From NCBI GenBank assembly GCA_018268545.1, contig JAFDWI010000016.1, positions 1 to 23,985 of the forward strand: DNA of 23,985 nucleotides, in the 5' to 3' direction. A model generated the notes under the pieces. It was not told where the DNA came from and made no database searches. It saw only the letters and a list, made by a program, of their open reading frames with translations. Source of the DNA: Actinomycetota bacterium. GTDB taxonomy: Bacteria > Actinomycetota > Acidimicrobiia > Acidimicrobiales > Iamiaceae. Position 1 is the first letter of the stretch, and each line of letters begins with the position of its first letter. Position numbers and translations under genes: made by a program. Positions 13,922 to 21,397 of the stretch are shown piece by piece.

Positions 13922-14578
13922 ATGGATGCGACTGCCACAATCCCCGTACTCACCGTGACCGACCGGGCACTGCTGGACATCCGCGAGCTCCTCGCCGCAG
14001 AAGACGACGCCGACGATCTTGCGCTGTGGGTCGAGGTGACCGGCGCCAACGGCTCCGACTACGTGTACGACCTGGCCTTCGAGTCGGCCGGCAACCGTGC
14101 CGACGTCGACATCGTCGACGAACATGACGGGCTGCGGGTCGTGATCCCCGCAGCGTCCGTCGACGCGCTGCGCGGTGCGACACTCGACCTGCCCGACGAT
14201 CCCGAACAGGGCGGGTTGGTGCTTCGGAACCCGAACAAGCCGGACCCGCTCGCCGGCATCGACCTCTCGGCCGACGGCGACATCGCCGAGAAGGTTCGCG
14301 TCGTCATCGAGAAGATCGTCAACCCGATGCTCGACCAACACGGAGGGTTCGCCCAGCTCGCCGGCGTGCAGGGCACCAAGGTCTTCGTGCTCATGGGCGG
14401 CGGCTGTCACGGCTGTTCGATCAGTTGGCTCACCCTGAAGGGCGGGATCACCAAGACGGCCATCGAAGCGGTCCCCGAAGTCACCGAGGGCGTCGACGTG
14501 ACCGACCACGACACCGGCGAACACCCGTACTTCACGTCCGCCGAAGGCGCAACGTCGGTCGCCACAACCGACGCCTGA
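13922..14578 (+). CDS. nfuA: NfuA-like Fe-S cluster carrier
   Basis: A 218-residue protein with the two-domain layout of NfuA. The N-terminal part (about 7-105) resembles a degenerate A-type carrier domain without cysteines, and the C-terminal part (120-190) is a NifU domain. The cluster-binding motif is GGGCHGCSIS with Cys162 and Cys165; a dimer would hold one 4Fe-4S cluster and pass it to target enzymes. Target enzymes that need such delivery include the MEP-pathway IspG and IspH, which act downstream of the neighbouring dxs. The tail is Thr/Ala-rich. I took the ATG at 13922 because homology begins there. It is convergent with dxs, 34 bases apart. Confidence 0.92.
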   Translation: MDATATIPVLTVTDRALLDIRELLAAEDDADDLALWVEVTGANGSDYVYDLAFESAGNRADVDIVDEHDGLRVVIPAASVDALRGATLDLPDDPEQGGLVLRNPNKPDPLAGIDLSADGDIAEKVRVVIEKIVNPMLDQHGGFAQLAGVQGTKVFVLMGGGCHGCSISWLTLKGGITKTAIEAVPEVTEGVDVTDHDTGEHPYFTSAEGATSVATTDA

Positions 14579-14594
14579 CACCTGACGCCTGACG
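14574..14594 (+). repeat. Three tandem heptamers at the nfuA stop codon
   Basis: CCTGACA, CCTGACG, CCTGACG in a row. The first holds the nfuA stop. Because the unit is seven bases, TGA appears in all three forward frames (14576, 14583, 14590). Confidence 0.8.
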
Positions 14595-14601
14595 CCGAGG
14601 C

Positions 14602-14614
14602 GACCGGGCCGGTC
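14602..14614. terminator. Small hairpin between nfuA and dxs
   Basis: GACCG-GGC-CGGTC, overlapping the dxs stop by two bases. It is short and has no T tract; a weak candidate terminator between convergent genes. Confidence 0.3.
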
Positions 14615-16502
14615 AGCGCAGACGGGCCCGCACGGCGTCGACGATGCCGTCCGCGTCCAAACCGGCTTCGCCAAGCAGTGACTCGGGATCGCCGTGGGTG
14701 ACGAACGCTCGTGGGAGCCCCAGGTTGAGAGTCCACGGCGGACGGTCGGCGCCGGAGTCCGCCGCGGCCGCAGAGACCAAGGCCGTCATGATCGAACCGA
14801 CGCCGCCCTCTCCGAGGCCGTCCTCGATCGTGACGACAACCTCGTGGCGTGCCGCGTCCGCGATCATCGCCGGGTCGGGTGGTTGCACGACCCGCGGATC
14901 CCACACCGTCACGCCGACCCCCGACTCCGCGAGCCGGTCAGCAGCCGTGATCGCCTCTGCCAGCAGCTTCCCCACCCCGATCACACAGACCCGGGCCTGC
15001 TCGTCGGAACGCACCAACCTGGCTTCGAACCCGGAACCGACCTCGAACTCCTCGACGCTGATCGCGGCGGTGCGCGGGTACCGGATCGCCACCGGCCCTT
15101 CCGCGTGCTCGACGGCATCGTGCAGCATCTGCTGGAGTTCCTGGTAAGACGACGGGACGAACACGGTCATGTTCGGGATCTTCGACAGCCACACGAGGTC
15201 GAACATGCCGTGATGGGAGGCGCCGTCGGGGCCGGTGATCCCCGCACGGTCGATCGCGAAGATCACCTTCTGGTCGTGCAATGCGACGTCGTAGATCGCC
15301 TGGTCCAGCGCGCGGGTCAGGAACGTCGAATAGATCGCGACGACCGGAAGCAGTCCGCCCATCGCCATGCCCGCCGCCGAGGCCACCGCGTGTTGTTCGG
15401 CGATCCCCACATCGATGAACCGGTCGGCGAACCGGTCGGCGAACCCGAGCAGGCCGGTCGACCCGGGCATCGCGGCGGTGATCGCCACGATCTCCGGATG
15501 CGCCTCGGCCTCCTTGATCAGCGCCTCGGTGAACGCGCCCGTGTACGACGGAGGCCCACCCGGGACGTGCTGCGGCCCGATCTCCGGGTTGAAACGAGGC
15601 GCGTCGTGCAGGCACTTCTCTTCGTCGTCCTCGGCAGGCGGGTAGCCCCGACCCTTCTGGGTCAGCACGTGCACGACGACCGGGCCGTCGTAGTCCGCCG
15701 CGTTCCGCAACGCCCGCTCGAGCGCGGCGATGTCGTGGCCGTCGAAAGGTCCGGAATACCGGACGCCGAGCGTCTCGAAGAACTCGGTCGGCTCGATCAT
15801 TTCCCGAAGGCCGCTCAACGCCCCTTCGAGCCCCCACACCAGATGGTCACCCACGACCGGGACGTCGCGCACCATGCGCGACACTTTCGCGCGTTGACGC
15901 AGATACGACGGGTGGAGTCGGAGCTTGGCGACACCCTCGGAGATCCGTGACACCGTCGGTGCGTAACTGCGACCGTTGTCGTTGAACACGATGGTCGCCC
16001 GACGGCCCGAATGACCGAGGTTGTTCAGAGCTTCATAGGCGAGCCCGCCGGTCATCGCCCCGTCGCCGATGATCGTGACCACCCGCCGATCGACGATGTG
16101 CTGCTGATCGAACGCCGTCGCAAAACCGAACGCGTAGCTCGGACCGGTCGATGCGTGGCTGTTCTCGATCCAGTCGTGTTCGGACTCGGCGCGGCTCGGA
16201 TAGCCCGACAGCCCGCCCGGCTGACGTAACGTGGCGAACCCGTCGCGGCGGCCCGTGAGGATCTTGTGGACGTACGCCTGATGCCCGGTGTCGAACAAGA
16301 TGAGGTCGTCGGGTGAGTGGAACACCCGGTGCAGCGCGATCGTGAGCTCGACCGCGCCGAGATTCGAACCGAGATGCCCGCCGTTCGCCGCGACCGACTG
16401 GACGATGAAGTGGCGGATCTCCTCGGCGAGCGCGTCGAGCTCGGGGTAGCCGAGTCGCCGCAGATCGCGGGGGGAATTGATGCTGGACAGGTACTCGGGC
16501 AC
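14613..16502 (-). CDS. dxs: 1-deoxy-D-xylulose-5-phosphate synthase
   Basis: DXS condenses pyruvate and glyceraldehyde 3-phosphate with thiamine diphosphate, the first step of the MEP isoprenoid pathway in the cytosol. With the GTG at 16500-16502 the product is 629 residues, normal for the family. Visible: substrate/ThDP segment GGHLGSNLGAVELT, the ThDP motif GDGAMTGG followed by NDNGRSYAPT, the central VGIAEQHAV of the pyrimidine-binding domain with its Glu, and DRAGITGPDGASHHG. A GAGG lies eight bases before the GTG. The frame is open back to a TTG at 16562, but that codon overlaps a possible -10 (TACCCT, 16562-16567) and the extra residues lack homology. Upstream lies a 165-bp inverted-repeat element, so the dxs promoter lies between or within them. 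Confidence 0.96.
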   Translation of the reverse strand: MPEYLSSINSPRDLRRLGYPELDALAEEIRHFIVQSVAANGGHLGSNLGAVELTIALHRVFHSPDDLILFDTGHQAYVHKILTGRRDGFATLRQPGGLSGYPSRAESEHDWIENSHASTGPSYAFGFATAFDQQHIVDRRVVTIIGDGAMTGGLAYEALNNLGHSGRRATIVFNDNGRSYAPTVSRISEGVAKLRLHPSYLRQRAKVSRMVRDVPVVGDHLVWGLEGALSGLREMIEPTEFFETLGVRYSGPFDGHDIAALERALRNAADYDGPVVVHVLTQKGRGYPPAEDDEEKCLHDAPRFNPEIGPQHVPGGPPSYTGAFTEALIKEAEAHPEIVAITAAMPGSTGLLGFADRFADRFIDVGIAEQHAVASAAGMAMGGLLPVVAIYSTFLTRALDQAIYDVALHDQKVIFAIDRAGITGPDGASHHGMFDLVWLSKIPNMTVFVPSSYQELQQMLHDAVEHAEGPVAIRYPRTAAISVEEFEVGSGFEARLVRSDEQARVCVIGVGKLLAEAITAADRLAESGVGVTVWDPRVVQPPDPAMIADAARHEVVVTIEDGLGEGGVGSIMTALVSAAAADSGADRPPWTLNLGLPRAFVTHGDPESLLGEAGLDADGIVDAVRARLR

Positions 16503-16608
16503 GAAGATCGCCTCGATCGATGGCTCGTCGGCAGGTCCGATCCGCGGAGGTGCCTCACCCAAGGGTACCGCGAGTCGACATCGATTGCCGAGATGCGGAG
16601 CGCGGTGA

Positions 16609-16773
16609 CTGAGAGGCTGTCGCCAAAATCATGCCCGCTCAGAGCCGATGTGGACTCGTTCTGGCCTGCGTCCTCGTCCTCGTCGCACTGTGTGTGCGCC
16701 TTCGTCCTGCGTCCTTGGCAGCACTTCGCCACACCGCCACTGACCTGGGCGGACTTTAGCGACAGCCTCTCAG
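16609..16773. mobile_element. 165-bp inverted-repeat element, candidate MITE
   Basis: Left end CTGAGAGGCTGTCGCC-AAAATC (16609-16630) and right end (16752-16773) are inverted repeats matching at 20 of 22 bases; the outer 15 are identical. Similarity continues inward, giving arms of about 45 bases with 35 matches and a CT-rich centre of 75 bases. The GAGGCTGTCGC-type end resembles insertion-sequence termini. No transposase and no clear target duplication is seen. The right end supplies the TGA stop of the COG4705 gene. An alternative is a transcribed long hairpin. Confidence 0.6.
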
Positions 16774-17576
16774 GCCGACTCGTCCGGTGTGTCGGCGGAA
16801 ACCTGCACGTCGGACTTCGACCAGGCGAACCAGGCGACCCCGACGACGATGCAACCCGCGAGGCCCAGCGCGACCGGACCGTCGCCCCAACCGAGGCCGC
16901 TCGCCGCGGTCGGTTTCGCGAGGCCGTCCGCGATCGATGCGCCCAGCGGCCGGGTGACCACATAGGAAGCCCAGAACGCGATCACCGGGTCGAGTCGGAA
17001 GAACCGGTACGCGATCGCCGGCAACGAGATCAGAACCGCGAACAGCACCGCCGAGGGGAAGTAGCCGAGTCCGAGCGTGTTGGCGGTGACGTCACCCAGG
17101 GCCGTACCCATCGCGAACGTCGACGCGACCGCGGCCCAGTAGAACGCTTCACGGCGAGGCGTGTCGATGCTGTGGACCGACAGGGTGCCCTCGACGCGAT
17201 GCCAGGTGAAGAACACGGCGGCGAGCACGACGCCGTACAGGATCGTCGACGCCGCATAGGGAACGCCGAGCGCCACGTGCATCGCGTCGGCGGCCATCGT
17301 GCCGAAGATCCCGACCATCGACACCGCGAACCAGTACGCCCAGGCGACGTAACGGCCGACCCGGAACTGGACGACGAGCGCGACCAGGAGCGCGACGAAC
17401 GCGAGCCCGACCGCGATCTCCGGCACCATCGCGTAGACGAGGTAGTCCGATGCGGATTCGCCCATCGACGTCGTGAGTGCCTTGACGATCCAGAACCCGA
17501 CGGTGATCGCCGGGACCCGCAACACACCCCGTCGCGTCGCCCACGCAGCAACGCCGGTTCGTCCCGTGCCGGTCAC
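16770..17576 (-). CDS. COG4705-type multi-pass membrane protein
   Basis: A 268-residue integral membrane protein of the uncharacterised COG4705 family. Family-like segments are VPAITVGFWIVKALTTSMGESASDY near the N-terminus (conserved KALTTTMGE-like motif), ALGDVTANTLGLGY and YVVTRPLGASIAD. Seven or eight membrane spans are expected. Function is unknown. Its GTG start at 17574-17576 overlaps the upstream PAP2 stop as GTGA, so the two are translationally coupled. Its own stop TGA lies in the terminal repeat of the adjoining MITE-like element, so the natural C-terminus may have been altered; the tail DVQVSADTPDESA is soluble and acidic and not obviously truncated. Confidence 0.85.
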   Translation of the reverse strand: MTGTGRTGVAAWATRRGVLRVPAITVGFWIVKALTTSMGESASDYLVYAMVPEIAVGLAFVALLVALVVQFRVGRYVAWAYWFAVSMVGIFGTMAADAMHVALGVPYAASTILYGVVLAAVFFTWHRVEGTLSVHSIDTPRREAFYWAAVASTFAMGTALGDVTANTLGLGYFPSAVLFAVLISLPAIAYRFFRLDPVIAFWASYVVTRPLGASIADGLAKPTAASGLGWGDGPVALGLAGCIVVGVAWFAWSKSDVQVSADTPDESA

Positions 17577-18517
17577 GCCGCGGTCTCGAGTTCGCCTCTG
17601 GTAACACGTCGGTCGGCCCAGTTGTGCACGACGAGCGCGAGCTGCCAACCCAGGAGTGATCCCACCGCGACGGTGAGCACGCCGCCGGCCGCGTCGAGCC
17701 AGTAGTGGTTCGCCGTGACCAGGATGCACGTCAACGTCGCGAACGGGTACGCGATCACGAGCACCTTCACCCAGCGGCGACGGGCACGTGGCGCGACGAC
17801 GACCGCGCACCACGTCGACCAGCCGATGTGCAGGCTCGGCATCGCCGCGAACTGGTTCGACACGTGCGCCATCGCCGTGTTCCCGAAGCTCCACAGCCCG
17901 CCGTAGGTGGCCAGCGTGTCGACGAGCCCGAACTGGCGACACGCGAGGCGCGGGTTCGCGAGCACGTAGTGCGCCGGCAGGCTGCACCCACCGAACTCGC
18001 CGTGGAAGTCGAGCAACCGTGGTGGCATGAGCGAGAAGGCGGCGAATCCCACGAGCGCGAGCAACGTGGTCATCACCAGCGCATTGCGCCACACCGCGTA
18101 GTCCTGGGGAAAGCGCCGGAACAGCCAGATCAGGATCGCGATCGGCACGAGAAAGTGGAACGACCCGTAGTAGATGTTCCAGAACTTGATGAACCCGTGG
18201 GCAGGGAGCCCGAGATACCAGTGCTGCAGGTGCGGTTCGAAGAACAGCCCGAGACGCTTTTCCAGTCCGATCACATCGTGGGCGTGCCCGAGCGCGACGG
18301 CAACCGCCTTGTCCGAGACGACCGACTTGATCGAGTTGCCCGACGACCCGAAGGTGTTGCGCACGAGCGTGTACACCTCGTACAACACCAGGACGAGCAA
18401 CAGCTCGCGCCACCAACGAAGGCGGCGGCGCGCGGTCGCCTCGTCGGGCAGGTCCCGCCACCGGCGTCGGCCGACGTCCGCGACGTCCGATTCCCGGGTT
18501 TCACCGGTCATCGGCAC
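17573..18517 (-). CDS. PAP2-superfamily phosphatase, AUR1/IPCS-like
   Basis: A 314-residue membrane enzyme. About 30 charged residues precede the first of roughly six membrane spans. The catalytic motifs are AAMPSLHIGWSTW (His230) and TANHYWLDAAGG (His271, Asp275), the His-His-Asp arrangement of AUR1/inositol-phosphoceramide-synthase-like PAP2 proteins. It would act on lipid phosphates or transfer a phospho-headgroup on the outer side of the membrane. Start is the GTG at 18515-18517; the ATG two codons later is equally possible. It is divergent from tldD and coupled to the COG4705 gene through a GTGA overlap. The exact substrate is not predictable. Confidence 0.9.
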   Translation of the reverse strand: MPMTGETRESDVADVGRRRWRDLPDEATARRRLRWWRELLLVLVLYEVYTLVRNTFGSSGNSIKSVVSDKAVAVALGHAHDVIGLEKRLGLFFEPHLQHWYLGLPAHGFIKFWNIYYGSFHFLVPIAILIWLFRRFPQDYAVWRNALVMTTLLALVGFAAFSLMPPRLLDFHGEFGGCSLPAHYVLANPRLACRQFGLVDTLATYGGLWSFGNTAMAHVSNQFAAMPSLHIGWSTWCAVVVAPRARRRWVKVLVIAYPFATLTCILVTANHYWLDAAGGVLTVAVGSLLGWQLALVVHNWADRRVTRGELETAA

Positions 18518-18576
18518 GCGCGTACCACTTCGGCGCCCCGCTTCGACAGCGGAACGGGCGCGGCAGGCATCCCCGG

Positions 18577-18637
18577 TACGATAACGGCGTCGCCTCGTTG
18601 TCGGGTCAACGGTGGTCCGGTTCCGGCGACCAGGAGG
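18577..18637 (+). promoter_or_regulatory. Candidate tldD promoter and ribosome binding site
   Basis: TACGAT (18577-18582) is a candidate -10, and AGGAGG (18632-18637) is a strong ribosome site five bases before the GTG at 18643. It contrasts with the leaderless genes of this window. No -35 was recognised. Confidence 0.5.
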
Positions 18638-18642
18638 CTCGA

Positions 18643-20049
18643 GTGTCCATTCCCGATCTGATCGATGCCGACACGCTGTCGGCCACGCTCGCCGAGGCGC
18701 TGCGAACCGGCGGCGACTTCGCCGAGGTGTTCGCCGAGGACAAGGCCTCGACGTCGGCCTACCTCGACGACGGTCGCATCGAGGAGCTGTCGTCGGGACG
18801 CGACCGGGGTGCCGGGATCAGAGTGGTGCGTGGCGAGACGACCGGGTTCGCACACACCGCGGATCTGAGCGCCACGGGCCTCGCCGCCGCGGCCCGTGCC
18901 GCCGCTGCGGCCGCGCATCGTGATGACGGACGCGTGCACGAGATCGCGCTCGTCGCACACGACGTCGCCCACCCCTCCCCACCGTCGGTCCGGCCCGGCG
19001 ATGTCGCCAAGGCCGACAAGGTGGCGTTGCTCCTCCGGGCGAACGATGCGGCCCGAGCCGACGCGCCGGAGATCTCCCAGGTCGCCGTGAGCTACGGCGA
19101 TTCGCGCCGCCGGGTCGTGATCGCGAACTCCGACGGGCTGCTCACCGGCGACGACCAGACGCGCACCTTCTTCAGCGTGGGTGCCGTCGCGACGGGCGAC
19201 ACCGGCATGCAGACCGGCCGTGAAGCCGTCGGCCACACCGTCGGGTTCGAGCTGTTCGACCGCTACGACGTCGACGAGCTCGGTCGAGCGGCCTCACAGC
19301 GTGCCCGAACCAAGCTCGCCGCTCGGCCAGCGCCGACCGGTGAGATGCCCGTGGTGATCGGGCCCGGCGGTGGGGGCGTGTTGTTCCACGAAGCGTGCGG
19401 GCACGGGCTCGAAGCGGACCTGATCGCAAAAGGCGCTTCGGTGTTCGCCGGGCGGCGTGGCGAGAAGGTCGCGTCGGAATTGATCACGTTGATCGACGAC
19501 GGAACCGTCGGCGGCGAGTGGGGCGCGTACGCGGTCGACGACGAAGGCACCCCGGCACAGCGCAACGTGCTCATCGAGAACGGGATCCTCACCGACTACA
19601 TGTGGGACTTCCTCCGGGCACGCAAAGAAGGACGGGCGCGCTCGGGCAACGGTCGGCGCCAGAGCTACAAGTTCCTGCCGATGGTCAGGATGACCAACAC
19701 GTTCATCCTGGACGGCACCGACGACCCCGAAGCGATCGTCGCGGGCACCGACCACGGTGTGTACGTCGCGAAGCTCGGCGGAGGCCAGGTGAACACCGCG
19801 ACCGGTGACTTCGTGTTCGGGATGACCGAGGCGTACCTGATCGAAGGCGGGCAGATCACCGAACCGCTGCGTGAAGGCAACCTCATCGGCAACGGCCCGA
19901 AGGTGCTCGCCAACATCGACGCCGTCGGCAACGACTTTGCGTTCGGCCCCCCCGGAACGTGCGGCAAAGACGGCCAGGGCGTTCCCGTCGGCGATGGTGT
20001 CCCGACGTTGCGGGTCACCAGCCTCACCGTCGGAGGACAGGCCGCATGA
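18643..20049 (+). CDS. tldD: TldD metalloprotease subunit
   Basis: A 468-residue protein of the TldD/PmbA family. The zinc site HEACGHGLE gives the HExxxH motif (His249, Glu250, His254), and a distal Cys (Cys440 in GTCGKDGQGVPVG) completes it. TldD pairs with TldE to form a heterodimer that degrades unfolded peptides from the C- or N-terminus; in Escherichia coli it trims microcin B17 leader and CcdA antitoxin. The start is GTG with AGGAGG five bases upstream. It overlaps tldE by four bases (ATGA). No precursor peptide or modifying enzyme lies nearby, so substrates are likely general or encoded elsewhere. Confidence 0.96.
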   Translation: MSIPDLIDADTLSATLAEALRTGGDFAEVFAEDKASTSAYLDDGRIEELSSGRDRGAGIRVVRGETTGFAHTADLSATGLAAAARAAAAAAHRDDGRVHEIALVAHDVAHPSPPSVRPGDVAKADKVALLLRANDAARADAPEISQVAVSYGDSRRRVVIANSDGLLTGDDQTRTFFSVGAVATGDTGMQTGREAVGHTVGFELFDRYDVDELGRAASQRARTKLAARPAPTGEMPVVIGPGGGGVLFHEACGHGLEADLIAKGASVFAGRRGEKVASELITLIDDGTVGGEWGAYAVDDEGTPAQRNVLIENGILTDYMWDFLRARKEGRARSGNGRRQSYKFLPMVRMTNTFILDGTDDPEAIVAGTDHGVYVAKLGGGQVNTATGDFVFGMTEAYLIEGGQITEPLREGNLIGNGPKVLANIDAVGNDFAFGPPGTCGKDGQGVPVGDGVPTLRVTSLTVGGQAA

Positions 20050-21389
20050 GCGACGAACTGCTCGCCATCGCCGATCGGGTGATCGGCTGGGCCCGCGACG
20101 ACGAACAGGTCGAGGTCGTGGTCGGACGCAGCACCGAGACCGAGATCCGCGTGTACGAAGGTGACGTCGAGTCGCTGTCCTCCGCGGGCACCGCAGGGGT
20201 CGGTGTGCGGGTCATAGCTGGGAACCGCCAGGGGTTCGCGTACGCAGGCTCGCTCGACGCCGACGTGCTCGGCGAGGTGCTGGCCGAGGCCCGCGACAAC
20301 GCCACGTTCGCCACGCCCGACGAGTTTCTCGGTCTCGCCGAACCCGACGGGGTTGCCGTGCCGACCTTGGACCTCTACCGCGAGTCGGTCGCGTCGGTGC
20401 CGACCGCGGACAAGGTCGCGATGGCCCTCGAGCTCGAAGCGGCGGTACGCGCGGCCGACAAGCGGATCTCGGGGATCGAGTCGGCCGAGTACGCCGACGG
20501 GATCGGCGAGGGGGTCGTCGTCTCGACGACGGGTATCCGTTCGGTCGGCCGCGAATCGGCGTGTTACGTCGGTGCATACCCGTTGGCGACCGACGGCGAC
20601 GAGACCAAGACCGGATTCGGTTTCTCGGTCGGGCGCGAGCCTGCCGACCTGGACGTGGCTGCGGCCGCGACCGAAGCCGCCGAGCGTGCGACACGCCTGC
20701 TCGGGGCGGTCAAACCTTCCGGCGGCCGGATGACCGTCGTGTTGGACCCTTTCGTCACCGCCCAGTTCCTCGGGATCGTCGCCGGTACCATGAACGGTGA
20801 GGCGGTCAACAAAGGTCGTTCGCTGTTCGCCGGCCGGCTCGGCGAAGGAATCGCGAATCCGATGGTCACGCTCGTGGACGACCCGACGGATCCTCGGGCG
20901 TATCGGGCGACCGAGGCCGACGGCGAGGGTCTCGCGACCCGCCGGAACGTCCTGATCGACGGCGGCCGGCTCGAACAGTTCCTGCACAACACGTATTCGG
21001 CGCGCCGAGCCGGGGCCGTGTCGACGGGGTCCGCGGTCCGCGGGTTCTCATCCACACCCGGTGTCGGGGCGCGGGCCGTGCAGTTGGCACCCGGTGACGA
21101 CGACCAACCAGCGCTCGTGGCGGCCGTCGGCGACGGGATCCTCGTGTCGTCGGTGTCGGGATTGCATTCGGGGGTCAACCCCGTCAGCGGTGACTTCTCG
21201 ACCGGTGCCGAAGGCCTGCGGATCGCAGGGGGGTCACTCGGCGAACCGTTGCGGGAGTTCACGATCGCGTCGACGTTGCAGCGGATGCTGCTCGACATCG
21301 TCGCCATCGGCAATGACGTCGAGTGGTTGCCGATGGGAGCTGCGGGTGTGAGCCTGGTCATCCGAGACGTGTCGGTCTCGGGCACCTGA
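20046..21389 (+). CDS. tldE: TldE/PmbA subunit
   Basis: A 447-residue partner of TldD. It shares the fold but lacks HExxxH; the matching region reads VLDPFVTAQFLGIVAGTMNGEAV. The C-terminal FTIASTLQRMLLDIVAIGNDVEW segment is typical of the family. It is required for proper function of the TldD/E chamber in known systems. Its ATG overlaps the tldD stop (ATGA at 20046-20049), so equal synthesis is likely. Its stop is eight bases from the convergent glycosyltransferase stop, with no visible terminator between. Confidence 0.95.
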   Translation: MSDELLAIADRVIGWARDDEQVEVVVGRSTETEIRVYEGDVESLSSAGTAGVGVRVIAGNRQGFAYAGSLDADVLGEVLAEARDNATFATPDEFLGLAEPDGVAVPTLDLYRESVASVPTADKVAMALELEAAVRAADKRISGIESAEYADGIGEGVVVSTTGIRSVGRESACYVGAYPLATDGDETKTGFGFSVGREPADLDVAAAATEAAERATRLLGAVKPSGGRMTVVLDPFVTAQFLGIVAGTMNGEAVNKGRSLFAGRLGEGIANPMVTLVDDPTDPRAYRATEADGEGLATRRNVLIDGGRLEQFLHNTYSARRAGAVSTGSAVRGFSSTPGVGARAVQLAPGDDDQPALVAAVGDGILVSSVSGLHSGVNPVSGDFSTGAEGLRIAGGSLGEPLREFTIASTLQRMLLDIVAIGNDVEWLPMGAAGVSLVIRDVSVSGT

Positions 21390-21397
21390 CGCACTGG

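Noticed and set aside
15410..15450. Tandem 12-base repeat in dxs
   Set aside because: It encodes FADRFADRF, and the segment has the same length as in other DXS proteins, so it is not an insertion.
16560..16562. TTG as the start of dxs
   Set aside because: It overlaps a candidate -10, adds 20 non-conserved residues, and the GTG at 16502 has a GAGG at good distance and matches the family's N-terminus.
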